8,497 bases of DNA from NCBI GenBank assembly GCA_030037185.1, contig JASHRR010000935.1, positions 1-8,497 on the forward strand, read 5' to 3'. The notes under the pieces are model-generated. The model was not told the origin of the DNA, did no database searches, and worked only from the letters and a program-made list of their open reading frames with translations. A program made the translations under genes and the position numbers. Below are positions 1 through 6,901 of the stretch, piece by piece (position 1 is the first letter of the stretch; the number at the start of each line of letters is the position of its first letter). The stretch is from Xanthobacteraceae bacterium (GTDB lineage Bacteria; Pseudomonadota; Alphaproteobacteria; Rhizobiales; Xanthobacteraceae).

Positions 1-13
1 CCGCGGGGAGCAG

Positions 14-217
14 TCATGACACGACGCGGCGCGGCTCAATCAGTCGCCCCAATCGACGACGCGCATCGCTGTTACGGGTCAGCCGCACCGCAATGTTGAT
101 TGCAATACCGCTTTCATAGCGAGGGACGAACAAGCGTGCAACATGACGCGCCTCGTCGGCCGGTCTTGATGACTTTCCAAAAACTTTGTTTAGGCGACCA
201 ACCCTAAAACGCGACAT
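14..217 (-). CDS. possible small basic protein (weak)
   Basis: A 67-residue reading frame starts at an ATG 54 bases beyond the 3' end of the tRNA-Gly gene, on the same strand. A G-rich stretch (GGGGG) sits 6 bases before the ATG and could act as a weak ribosome binding site. The product would be arginine-rich (about a quarter Arg/Lys), with no membrane segment, signal peptide or motif that I recognise. Arginine-rich frames arise easily by chance in GC-rich DNA, so this may not be a gene. A longer version starting at 268 would begin almost at the tRNA end and is less likely. Confidence 0.2.
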   Translation of the reverse strand: MSRFRVGRLNKVFGKSSRPADEARHVARLFVPRYESGIAINIAVRLTRNSDARRRLGRLIEPRRVVS

Positions 218-222
218 GTCAA

Positions 223-257
223 CCCCCACACTCGGACACGGGGAATACCCGTGGGGG
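223..257 (-). repeat. inverted repeat just downstream of the tRNA gene
   Basis: CCCCCAC (223-229) pairs with GTGGGGG (251-257). Inside it, CACGGG (237-242) pairs with CCCGTG (248-253) around a 5-base loop. The two stems overlap at 251-253, so they would be alternatives. The element lies 13 bases beyond the 3' end of the minus-strand tRNA and could help end or process that transcript. There is no run of T directly after the stem, so it is not a standard intrinsic terminator. Confidence 0.35.
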
Positions 258-270
258 CGACCGAGCACGC

Positions 271-345
271 TGGAGCGGGCGAAGGGATTCGAACCCTCGA
301 CCCCAACCTTGGCAAGGTTGTGCTCTACCCCTGAGCTACACCCGC
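271..345 (-). tRNA. tRNA-Gly (anticodon GCC)
   Basis: This is a complete 75-base tRNA gene with the 3' CCA encoded. Read on the minus strand, the acceptor stem is GCGGGTG with CGCCCGC (one G-T pair). The D arm is GCTC/GAGC around AGGGGTA. The anticodon arm is CAACC/GGTTG around TTGCCAA, giving anticodon GCC, which reads GGC and GGU glycine codons. The T arm is GAGGG/CCCTT around TTCGAAT. All conserved landmarks are present: TA at positions 8-9, T33 before the anticodon, a purine after it, and TTCGA in the T loop. It delivers glycine during translation. It appears to stand alone, with no second tRNA nearby. Confidence 0.98.
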
Positions 346-1260
346 ATCCTCACCGGCAGTGGCCCCTGTCGGCCGCTCTCCTATGCCAAATGGGCGAGCG
401 GAAAGCAACCGATTCGGCAAGCAGCGGCGTCGCAGCTGTGTGTGGGATTTCAGACCGTTCCGGCTGGGGAAAAGAAAAACTCCATTCAATTACCCACAGG
501 TCTTCCAGGAACCAGCTCCGGTTGTGAAAGAATATTTTTCTATTTGAGCCGATGAAAGGCCACATACTGGCCGCAGCGATTTGTGCCCTTGAGGCCGGCT
601 TCGGGGTGAAGGCCGGTTCGCCACCTCAGGCACGTGTCCAATCGGTCTGCGCTTGCCGGCTTGCAGGCGAGGTGGCGCGGTTGGTCTACGACCAATGACC
701 ACTCTATACATCTCGCCCCAAGATCCTGGCTCACGACAGGCCTTCGCCCCGCGAGGTCGAGACCGGGTGACGTCAAGGAGGGTCCGCTTGACGCTTGATC
801 GAGCGGTGGTCGTCGAGACACGGCGCGCTTTCATCATCCGGTTCCAATCAATCCTGGCGGGCGCGCGGATGAACGGGCTTGGCCTGCGGCTTGGGCAGTT
901 CCATCCGCGAAGGTCGCTGACGTGGAGTATTCCTGCGGCCGGATCCTGCGACCACTGTCTGGTGCGCGCGGCTTTTTTGACGCGCGCAATGTCGCCAAGC
1001 CCGGCGATGTCGCCACGTCTGCGGTATGCCTCGATCCCGCGAGCGAAGGCCGCAAGTCGGCAGCGCGGCTGAGCCTGGCTGCGCAAGGGCCTCTTTCTCG
1101 GGTGGACGAGATCGCGTAAAGTTGCCGGATATCTCTGCGGAAAAGGGTTGACGACCTCTACAGGCTGCTGCCGGTTGCGGACTCAACGAGGTGCTGTCGC
1201 CGGCTGATCGTGCACCCTGTCTCGCTCCTTTTTCGACGCGGATGCATAGGGGAGGACGCG
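346..1260. other. long region with no convincing gene
   Basis: About 900 bases separate the tRNA from the next gene. Several overlapping frames of 60-200 codons are open on both strands, but none has a recognisable motif. The longest (490-1086, minus) is rich in Arg, Ser and Pro, as expected of chance frames. A plus-strand frame has an AAGGAGGG sequence near 775 before a TTG codon, but its protein is equally featureless. Small signals inside: an A/T-rich patch at about 530-548; a 7-bp inverted repeat TGCGCGC (963-969) with GCGCGCA (982-988) around a loop holding six T; and the 9-mer ATGTCGCCA at 989-997 and again at 1007-1015. It may be a decayed gene or plain spacer. Confidence 0.5.
380..408 (-). 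promoter_or_regulatory. possible promoter for tRNA-Gly
   Basis: On the minus strand, TTGCTT (403-408) is followed after 17 bases by CATAGG (380-385), about 35 bases before the start of the tRNA. Spacing and position suit a housekeeping sigma factor. The -35 element is a fair match to TTGACA, but the -10 element is a poor match to TATAAT. This is a pattern match only. Confidence 0.25.
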
Positions 1261-2094
1261 ATGCTTTACCGAACTTCGATCACGTCGATCGCGGCGGTGA
1301 TCACGCTCACCATGACGGCGTGCGGTGCCTGGGCTCATGATGAATCCAAATATCCCGACTTCTCAGGTCAGTGGCGCCGGGTCGGTGGCACTCAATGGGA
1401 TCCCAGCAAACCGCCGGGTCTCGGACAGCAGGCGCCGTTGACGGCCGAGTATCAGGCTATTTACGAAGCGAGCCTTGCGGCGCAAGCAGGAGGCGGACAC
1501 GGCAGCGACATGCGATGGACCTGCAGAACGTCGGGCATGCCGCGGATCATGACCGCCGTCTATCCGATTGAAATCATCATTGAGCCCACCACCACCTACA
1601 TATTGTCGGAATATGTCATGCCGCGTCGGATCTACACCGACGGCCGCACCCGGCCGGAGCTGATCGAGCCGGCCTTTGCCGGTTATTCGGTTGGCAAGTG
1701 GATCGACGAGAACGCGGACGGTCGCTACGACGTGCTTGAAGTCGAGACGACCCACTTCAAAGGCCCCCGCGATTTCGATGTCGACGGGCTTCCGCTCGAT
1801 AAGGACAACGCGACCGTCATTAGAGAGCGCCTTTTCGTTGATAAGGCCAATCCGGACTTGCTGCATGACGAGATCACCACGATCGACCATGCGTTGACGC
1901 GCCCGTGGACGGTGATGAAAACGTATCGGCGGGAGAAAAATCCGATTTGGAACGAGTATGATTGCAATGAAGCCAACAACCATGTCGCCATCGGCAAGGA
2001 GAATTATTTTCTGAGCGCCGACGGCTACCTGATGCCAGGACGCAAAGGCCAGCAGCCGCCCGATTTGCGATACTTCAATCAAACCAAGAACTGA
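1261..2094 (+). CDS. exported protein of unknown function
   Basis: This encodes a 277-residue protein that I cannot assign to a named family, although similar secreted proteins seem common in bradyrhizobia. The ATG at 1261 was chosen because AGGGGAGG (1248-1255) ends 5 bases before it and a signal peptide follows at once; an upstream in-frame GTG at 1210 would add 17 residues and bury that signal. Residues 1-25 form an export signal ending in AWA before His26. A Cys at 21 after MTA makes a lipoprotein possible, but the lipobox is poor. The mature part opens with DFSGQWRR (33-40) and has two cysteines (88 and 235) that could form a disulfide. Residues 149-160 match a calcium-binding EF-hand loop (D149, N151, D153, G154, D157, E160). 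Likely location is the periplasm. It appears to be transcribed alone. A hairpin lies just past the stop. Confidence 0.85.
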   Translation: MLYRTSITSIAAVITLTMTACGAWAHDESKYPDFSGQWRRVGGTQWDPSKPPGLGQQAPLTAEYQAIYEASLAAQAGGGHGSDMRWTCRTSGMPRIMTAVYPIEIIIEPTTTYILSEYVMPRRIYTDGRTRPELIEPAFAGYSVGKWIDENADGRYDVLEVETTHFKGPRDFDVDGLPLDKDNATVIRERLFVDKANPDLLHDEITTIDHALTRPWTVMKTYRREKNPIWNEYDCNEANNHVAIGKENYFLSADGYLMPGRKGQQPPDLRYFNQTKN

Positions 2095-2102
2095 CCTCCA
2101 AT

Positions 2103-2142
2103 CGCGGCCCGGTTCTGCTGGACAATCAACGTCCGGACCGCG
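2103..2142. repeat. hairpin after the exported-protein gene
   Basis: CGCGGCCCGG (2103-2112) faces CCGGACCGCG (2133-2142), giving ten positions with one mismatch and a 20-base loop. On the minus strand the mismatch becomes a G-T wobble, so the stem is complete there. It starts 9 bases after the stop codon of the exported-protein gene and may mark the end of that transcript. No T run follows on either strand, so intrinsic termination is not well supported. Confidence 0.4.
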
Positions 2143-2197
2143 GGCGCCGGGACGAGAGCCTGCCGACGCGCTGACCCGCGTAAACCCGCCCAGTGCA

Positions 2198-2237
2198 AGG
2201 CCCAGCCGCCGGCGGCTCCTGCCGACGGCCTGGGCCT
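2198..2237. repeat. inverted repeat with inner palindrome
   Basis: AGGCCCAG (2198-2205) pairs perfectly with CTGGGCCT (2230-2237). The stem can continue with CCG (2206-2208) to CGG (2226-2228) across a one-base bulge. The interior also holds the perfect palindrome CCGCCGGCGG (2206-2215). On the plus strand an A-rich repeat, not T, follows, so it is not a plus-strand intrinsic terminator. Its right arm overlaps the left arm of the next inverted repeat (2223-2277), so the two cannot form together. Confidence 0.5.
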
Positions 2238-2277
2238 AAAAACCTAAAAACCTAAGCCGCGGTTGACCAGGCCGTCG
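2223..2277. repeat. 11-bp perfect inverted repeat enclosing an A-rich tandem repeat
   Basis: CGACGGCCTGG (2223-2233) is the exact reverse complement of CCAGGCCGTCG (2267-2277). The 33-base interval between them carries CCTAAAAA twice (2235-2242 and 2243-2250) plus a partial third copy, CCTAA (2251-2255). The left arm shares bases 2230-2233 with the right arm of the 2198-2237 stem, so two alternative folds are possible. Its purpose is unknown; it could be a transcription end region between convergent genes or part of a structured RNA. Confidence 0.55.
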
Positions 2278-2347
2278 CTCAAACGAGACCCGTTACCTTG
2301 CAACGCAGACCGCACAGGGCTGCTTTGTTAAGCTGCGGGCTCTGAAA

Positions 2348-2459
2348 GTGAAGGCAGCAGACCTAGCGGTTGGCATGAAACCGGTCTTCACCGGGGAGAA
2401 ATCCCACCTCGTAACCTTTCCGAAGGGAGATGGACTCGCAAACAGTCCACGTGACGAGG
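2348..2459 (+). ncRNA. candidate structured RNA (unidentified)
   Basis: Between two convergent genes, the plus strand can fold into a compact branched structure. Arm 1 (2348-2391) pairs GTGA with TCAC, AGAC with GTCT and CGGTT with AACCG. Arm 2 is GGGA (2394-2397) with TCCC (2402-2405) closed by GAAA, a GNRA tetraloop. A three-way junction follows: CCTCGT (2407-2412) pairs with ACGAGG (2454-2459) and encloses two hairpins, CCTTT/AAGGG (2415-2427) and TGGACT/AGTCCA (2431-2449). The GAAA loop and a G-T pair at 2417/2425 exist only on the plus strand, so I favour that strand. True ends are unknown, and further pairing may extend to about 2290 and 2510. It lacks the hallmark motifs of RNase P RNA, SRP RNA and tmRNA. 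I see no promoter or terminator; it could be chance pairing in GC-rich DNA. Confidence 0.35.
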
Positions 2460-2565
2460 CCGGGGCACCGGGCGGGCTGACCTTGGATCTAAAACCACCA
2501 CCTTCTGGGTCGGCGCCGCGGAGGACGCGGGACTTACATCCCAAGCTTCGCCGGCGCCCGAATGA

Positions 2566-3090
2566 TCATTCTGCCTTGTCGGCCTTCTTGGCCGCCTTGG
2601 CGAACTTCTTGATGATGCGCTCGCGCTTGAGCTTGGAAATATGGTCAATGAACAGCACGCCGTTGAGGTGATCGACTTCGTGCTGGATGCAGGTGGCGAA
2701 CAGGCCTTCTGCATCCAACTCCTGTTGCTTGGCGTCGAGATCGAGGTATCTGATTCTCACGCGTGAGGGCCGCTCGACATCCTCGCGAATGTCCGGGATC
2801 GACAGGCAGCCCTCTTCGTACGGCGATGTTTCTTGCGATGACCACACGATCTCAGGATTGATGAAGACCATGGGCTCGGATTCGGCTTCCTCCCGCTTCG
2901 ATAAATCCATCACGACGACGCGAGATGGCACGCCGACCTGGATCGCGGCGAGACCGATGCCGGGCGCCTGGTACATGGTCTCAAACATGTCGGCGACCAG
3001 CGCTCGGATTTCGTCGCTGATCTGCGAGACGGGTTTGGAGACCGACCGCAATCGCTTGTCGGGCAAAATGATGATGTCGCGGAGCGCCAT
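2566..3090 (-). CDS. def: peptide deformylase
   Basis: This cytosolic metalloenzyme removes the formyl group from the N-terminal methionine of new proteins. The 174-residue product has normal family length and all three signature motifs: GIGLAAIQ (44-51), EGCLS (93-97) and QHEVDH (136-141). The metal ligands are Cys95, His137 and His141, and Glu138 is the catalytic acid/base. The C-terminal tail is lysine-rich, as in other proteobacterial enzymes. The ATG at 3090 gives the usual start (MALRDII). No strong ribosome binding site precedes it. The gene is divergent from rmuC across 229 bases. In many bacteria def is followed by fmt, whose product adds the formyl group; here no fmt lies downstream, and the next 470 bases hold only repeats and possible RNA structure. 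Confidence 0.97.
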   Translation of the reverse strand: MALRDIIILPDKRLRSVSKPVSQISDEIRALVADMFETMYQAPGIGLAAIQVGVPSRVVVMDLSKREEAESEPMVFINPEIVWSSQETSPYEEGCLSIPDIREDVERPSRVRIRYLDLDAKQQELDAEGLFATCIQHEVDHLNGVLFIDHISKLKRERIIKKFAKAAKKADKAE

Positions 3091-3223
3091 AAACGCGATT
3101 TAAGGGCTGACATAGGTGCGGTCAATGCGCCGGCCGGGCCGCCATATCGCGCCGCCCCGCATTGGCACAAGCCGCCTTCACCTACCCGCGGCACCATCTC
3201 CCTGTGAGGTCAGGCGCAGGCGC

Positions 3224-3248
3224 AGGGGGCAAAATGCCATTACCCCCT
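3224..3248. repeat. short inverted repeat in the def/rmuC divergent spacer
   Basis: AGGGGG (3224-3229) pairs with CCCCCT (3243-3248) around a 13-base loop, and is preceded by a short direct repeat of CAGGCG. It lies in the 229-base spacer between the divergent def and rmuC starts, where promoters of both genes should be. It could be an operator or simply GC-rich sequence. I cannot point to a convincing -35/-10 pair for either gene. Confidence 0.2.
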
Positions 3249-3319
3249 CCCCTGGCGGTACCGTCGCTGCGTTCTTATTTCGTTCGACCTGTTGTCGAAT
3301 TCGGTCTACAACGCGGCCC

Positions 3320-4573
3320 ATGACTCAGCCGATCTTGAGCATCAATGGGCTCGATATCAGCCTCGGCGCAGCAACTGCTGCCGCGGCCGTGCTGGCGCTG
3401 GTGATTATCTTGGTGATTGCGGCCCGCGCTTTTCGTCAGCGCGACCAAGAAAACACCAGGCAGATGCGGCATAGGGAGGCCTTGGAGGGCCGTATCGCCG
3501 AACTCGTGCGCACGCAGGCCGAGACCGCGGGCCGCCTCCAGGCGTTGGGCGAAGGCCTTAGCGGCCGCCAGGCCGAGCTTGCCCGGGTGATGGCGGAGCG
3601 ACTCGACGCCGTCTCGATGAGGCTCGGTCATTCGATGGATGAAGTAACCCGACAGACCGTGCAGCGGCTGCAAAATCTCCACGAGCGCATCGCCGTGATC
3701 GATCACGCTCAGAAGGGCCTCGCGGACCTGTCGGGCCAGGTCACCTCGCTGCGCGATGTGCTCGGCAACAAGCAGGCGCGCGGCGCTTTCGGCCAGGCAC
3801 GCATGGAAACCATTGTGGCGGACGGCCTGCCTAAAGGCCTGTTCGCGTTTCAGTATACACTCTCCAATAATACCCGGCCTGACTGCGTGGTTTTTCTGCC
3901 GGACCAGCACCCGCTCGTCATCGACGCCAAATTTCCGCTTGAATCCGTCACCGCTTTTCGCCAAGCCAGAACGGATGAAGACCGCCTTTGCGCCGCTCAG
4001 CGCCTGCGCCAGGACATCTGGAAGCACATCTCCGACATCGCCGACAAATATCTCCTGCCCGGTGAGACCCAGGAGATTGCGCTCATGTTCGTGCCGTCGG
4101 AATCCGTCTACGCGGAACTTTATGACGGCTTCGATGATCTGGTCCAAAGGGCCTATCGGGCCCGGGTCGTCATCGTATCGCCCTCGCTTCTGATGCTGGC
4201 GATCCAGGTGATGCAGCAGATTTCGAGGGATGCCCGCATGCGCCAAGCCGCCGATCTCATTCGTACCGAAGTCGGCCGCTTGATGGGGGATGTGGGCCGG
4301 CTGCAGGAGCGCGTGCTCAAGCTCCAGCAGCATTATGGTCAGGCAAGCGAGGACATGCGTCAGATATTGATATCGACCGAGAAGATCGGCACCTGTGCGA
4401 GCCGCATCGACCAGCTCGATTTCGCCGACAGCACGACGGGCCAGGCTACCCATGCGATGACGCCTGAATTCGGCGCCGCCGGACCGCGGCTCTCTCGCCC
4501 GCCCTTCCTTCACGGGCAGGGTTCAAAGGCCGGCGAGACGCCCGCGGTCCAGGAACTGGAGGCCAGCGAGTGA
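3320..4573 (+). CDS. rmuC: RmuC family DNA recombination protein
   Basis: RmuC proteins limit inversions and other rearrangements at repeats; biochemical activity is not firmly known, but the core resembles restriction-endonuclease folds. The 417-residue product has one N-terminal membrane segment (about 16-36), then a long coiled-coil region (about 40-145), then the RmuC domain (about 148-355). That core contains PDCVVFLP (187-194) and VIDAKFPLE (200-208), where Asp188, Asp202 and Lys204 are arranged as in a PD-(D/E)xK nuclease site. The last 50 residues are a variable, probably disordered tail. I chose the ATG at 3320 because it places the membrane segment near the N-terminus; an in-frame GTG at 3116 would add 68 Arg- and Pro-rich residues. 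No clear ribosome binding site is visible. The stop overlaps the ampG start by 4 bases (GTGA), suggesting one operon with translational coupling. Confidence 0.93.
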   Translation: MTQPILSINGLDISLGAATAAAAVLALVIILVIAARAFRQRDQENTRQMRHREALEGRIAELVRTQAETAGRLQALGEGLSGRQAELARVMAERLDAVSMRLGHSMDEVTRQTVQRLQNLHERIAVIDHAQKGLADLSGQVTSLRDVLGNKQARGAFGQARMETIVADGLPKGLFAFQYTLSNNTRPDCVVFLPDQHPLVIDAKFPLESVTAFRQARTDEDRLCAAQRLRQDIWKHISDIADKYLLPGETQEIALMFVPSESVYAELYDGFDDLVQRAYRARVVIVSPSLLMLAIQVMQQISRDARMRQAADLIRTEVGRLMGDVGRLQERVLKLQQHYGQASEDMRQILISTEKIGTCASRIDQLDFADSTTGQATHAMTPEFGAAGPRLSRPPFLHGQGSKAGETPAVQELEASE

Positions 4574-6057
4574 CGGCCTCCGGCGAGCGGATGGCGCCGG
4601 CGACGTCGATTTCCGAGGAGGCTGCGGTCGAGAAGCCGGGCTGGGCAGAAGCGCTCGGCGTTTACCTGCGCCCTCGCGTGCTGATCGTGCTGTTCCTCGG
4701 CTTTTCCGCGGGCCTGCCGCTGGCATTGTCAGGGTCCACCCTTCTGTTCTGGGTGAGCGAGGCGGGCGTCGATCTCGGCACAATCGGGCTCTTTGCGCTT
4801 GTCGGACTGCCCTATACGGTAAAGTTCCTGTGGGCGCCCCTGGTCGACGTCCTCGACGTGCCGGTGCTTTCACGCCTCCTGGGCCGTCGTCGCAGCTGGC
4901 TGGTGCTGACCCAGCTGTGGCTGATGGCCGCCATCGTGTTTCTCGGCTTCTGCGATCCGGCGTCGAGCCCTGGGTTGATCGCCGCCGGTGCCCTGATGGT
5001 GGCGACGGCGTCGGCGACACAGGACATTGTGATTGATGCCTTTCGCATCGAGAGCCTAAGCGAGAATGAACAGGCCGCCGGGATGGCGTCTTATGTCGCG
5101 GCCTACCGGGTCGGCACACTGGCGTCGACCGCAGGTGCTCTGTTCCTGGTCAGTGGTGCTGAGGGTCTGGGGTTCACCAAGCAAGCGGCCTGGACGGCCG
5201 GCTACGCCGCTATGGCGCTGCTTGTGCTGGTCGGCCTCGTCACCGTGCTGGTGGCGACCGAGCCCGAACAGTCCGCCATCGTGCGTCCGCCTGAAGCGAG
5301 ACAGCTGGCGCTGCGCCGCATGATCATCGCCGCGCTGATCATGCTGGCGACCTATCAGCTGCTGTCCTGGCTGCTGCCCGGGCGTGAGTGGCTGTCCTCA
5401 CTGGTCCTGCTGGTGGTCATTGTTGTTCTTGCGGTGCGGGAGTTCCGCGATCGCGATTGGGGGATCGCGGAGCTCGTCGCCATCCTCGTCTTTGTGGTGC
5501 TGTTCAAGGTCACCGACGCCTTGTCGGGCGCGATGACTCCGTCGTTCGTCCACGACCTCGGGTTTTCACGCAATGAATATGCCGCGGTCATCAAAGGCGT
5601 CGGGCTTGCCGCGACGCTGCTGGGCGGATTTGCCGGCGGCTTCCTGGCACGCGCATCATCGCTCGCCACCTGCCTGTGGATCGGCGGTATCGTCCAGGCG
5701 GCGGCGAATCTCGCTTTCTCGTGGCAGGCAACAGTCGGTTACGACATCGCCTGGCTCACCTTTGCCGTCGTGGTCGAGAATTTCACCAGCGCGGTCGGCA
5801 CCGTGATCTTCGTCGCCTATCTGTCGACGCTGTGCAGCAATCCACTGAAGACGGCAACGCAATACGCTGTGTTGACTGCCCTTGCCGCGATCGGTCGCAC
5901 GTTTCTCGCGGCCGGGGGCGGCGAGCTCGCAAAGGCGACCAGCTGGCCGGCCTTTTTCGCGATCTGCGCGGCTGCCGCCATACCGAGCCTCGCGCTGCTC
6001 GCCTGGCTGCAACGGAGCGGACATTTCACCGCGCTTGCCGCCAAGCCAAGCTCGTAG
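4570..6057 (+). CDS. ampG: AmpG-type muropeptide permease (MFS)
   Basis: AmpG imports N-acetylglucosaminyl-anhydro-muropeptides, the products of cell-wall turnover, from periplasm to cytoplasm for peptidoglycan recycling; in some bacteria this flow also controls beta-lactamase induction. The 495-residue product matches the usual AmpG length (about 490) and is dominated by hydrophobic segments from residue 37 to 480, with extra membrane segments in the middle (about 250-312) as expected for this 14-helix subfamily. Family-like stretches include GFSAGLPLAL (44-53), KFLWAPLVD (85-93), ATQDIVIDAFRIE (149-161), FKVTDALSG (312-320) and TATQYAVLTAL (428-438). The start is a GTG at 4570 overlapping the rmuC stop; an ATG at 4591 would shorten it by 7 residues and is a plausible alternative. 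The gene ends 70 bases before the convergent recR stop. Confidence 0.93.
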   Translation: MTASGERMAPATSISEEAAVEKPGWAEALGVYLRPRVLIVLFLGFSAGLPLALSGSTLLFWVSEAGVDLGTIGLFALVGLPYTVKFLWAPLVDVLDVPVLSRLLGRRRSWLVLTQLWLMAAIVFLGFCDPASSPGLIAAGALMVATASATQDIVIDAFRIESLSENEQAAGMASYVAAYRVGTLASTAGALFLVSGAEGLGFTKQAAWTAGYAAMALLVLVGLVTVLVATEPEQSAIVRPPEARQLALRRMIIAALIMLATYQLLSWLLPGREWLSSLVLLVVIVVLAVREFRDRDWGIAELVAILVFVVLFKVTDALSGAMTPSFVHDLGFSRNEYAAVIKGVGLAATLLGGFAGGFLARASSLATCLWIGGIVQAAANLAFSWQATVGYDIAWLTFAVVVENFTSAVGTVIFVAYLSTLCSNPLKTATQYAVLTALAAIGRTFLAAGGGELAKATSWPAFFAICAAAAIPSLALLAWLQRSGHFTALAAKPSS

Positions 6058-6127
6058 GTTTCGCTTAAGTTTATCATCGCGCCGCCTAACCGATCACGCC
6101 AATGGACTTTACGAAAATACAATTGCA

Positions 6128-6733
6128 CTACAGCGGCGTCCTGCTGCGGATCGCGGCCGCGAGCGTGCCCTCGTCGAGATAATCAAGTTCGCCGCCGACC
6201 GGCACGCCGTGGGCGAGCCGCGTTACCTTTACCTTGGCGGGGCCGATGAGATCGGTGAGGTAATGAGCGGTGGTCTGGCCATCGACCGTTGCGTTGAGCG
6301 CCAGTATGACCTCCTTGACCTCCGGCGAGTGGGCGCGTGTCACCAGGGCGTCGATTGAGAGGTCCTGCGGGCCGATGCCGTCGAGCGGGGACAGGGTACC
6401 GCCGAGTACGTGATAGCGGGCGTTGACGACCTGGGCGCGCTCGAGCGCCCAGAGATCGGCCACGTCCTCGACCACGATGATCACCGAGGTGTCGCGCCGT
6501 TCGTCGGTGCACACCGTGCAGGGATCGCAAGTGTCGATGTTTCCGCACACCCGGCAGATCGAGATACGCTCCATCGCGCTTTGCAGCGCAGCCGACAGCG
6601 GCGCCATCAACTGTTCGCGCTTCTTGATGAGTGCGAGCGCGGCGCGGCGCGCCGACCGCGGACCAAGGCCCGGCAGGCGCGCCAGCAGCTGGATCAAGCG
6701 CTCGATTTCGGGACCGGCGACGACAGTCGGCAT
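6128..6733 (-). CDS. recR: recombination mediator protein RecR
   Basis: RecR works with RecF and RecO to load RecA onto gapped single-stranded DNA during recombinational repair. The 201-residue product has standard length and the full domain order. An N-terminal helix-hairpin-helix region (LPGLGPRSA, 20-28) comes first. The zinc finger has Cys60, Cys63, Cys72 and Cys75 in the usual C-x2-C-x8-C-x2-C spacing, plus an extra Cys69. A Toprim domain (about 82-175) follows with [12 protein letters not shown] (87-98) and acidic residues, and the C-terminal part contains [16 protein letters not shown] (176-191). The ATG at 6733 gives the conserved [14 protein letters not shown] start; the ribosome binding site is weak. 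It is the last gene of the dnaX-ybaB-recR group, 168 bases beyond ybaB. Confidence 0.97.
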   Translation of the reverse strand: MPTVVAGPEIERLIQLLARLPGLGPRSARRAALALIKKREQLMAPLSAALQSAMERISICRVCGNIDTCDPCTVCTDERRDTSVIIVVEDVADLWALERAQVVNARYHVLGGTLSPLDGIGPQDLSIDALVTRAHSPEVKEVILALNATVDGQTTAHYLTDLIGPAKVKVTRLAHGVPVGGELDYLDEGTLAAAIRSRTPL

Positions 6734-6901
6734 GGTGGTTCGTGTGTGGTGTCGACAACGTTAGAACGCGAACACGTCAGCGCGATGCCCGATCGCCACC
6801 TGGACGATGGGGGACGATTTGCCGGCTTGGCGACACTGTTCTTTGTCGGCTAGTGACGGATCGCCGGGACATCACGCACGTCGAGGTTCCAACGTGCTGC
6901 G
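6734..6901. other. ybaB-recR spacer with an inverted repeat
   Basis: This 168-base gap is longer than is typical for the ybaB-recR pair and holds no credible small gene. GCACGT and ACGTGC, near its ybaB end (about 6873-6899), form a 6-bp stem around a 10-base loop just beyond the ybaB stop. No T run follows on the minus strand, so readthrough from ybaB into recR is likely. A separate recR promoter could be here, but I cannot identify one. Confidence 0.3.

Noticed and set aside
271..345. tRNA-Gly as an integration site within this window
   Set aside because: No direct repeat of the tRNA 3' end and no integrase gene are found in the window.
490..1086. Minus-strand 198-codon frame in the gap before the exported-protein gene
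   Set aside because: The product is low-complexity, rich in Arg, Ser and Pro, with no motif and overlapping open frames in other phases. It is not supported as a gene.
1363..2082. Minus-strand 239-codon frame opposite the exported-protein gene
   Set aside because: The plus-strand frame has a good ribosome binding site and signal peptide; the antisense product has neither.
2290..2560. tmRNA, RNase P RNA or SRP RNA in the structured gap
   Set aside because: No tag-peptide codons of the usual ANDN type, no RNase P P4 signature and no SRP GGAAG-type core are visible on either strand.
2293..2671. Small frames on both strands in the gap before def
   Set aside because: The plus frame (2348-2671) runs into def antisense and the minus frame (2293-2544) has no motif or binding site. 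The region is better explained by RNA structure or spacer.
3275..4513. Minus-strand 412-codon open frame opposite rmuC
   Set aside because: It mirrors rmuC codon structure, shows no family motif, and rmuC itself has a full domain with its conserved residues.
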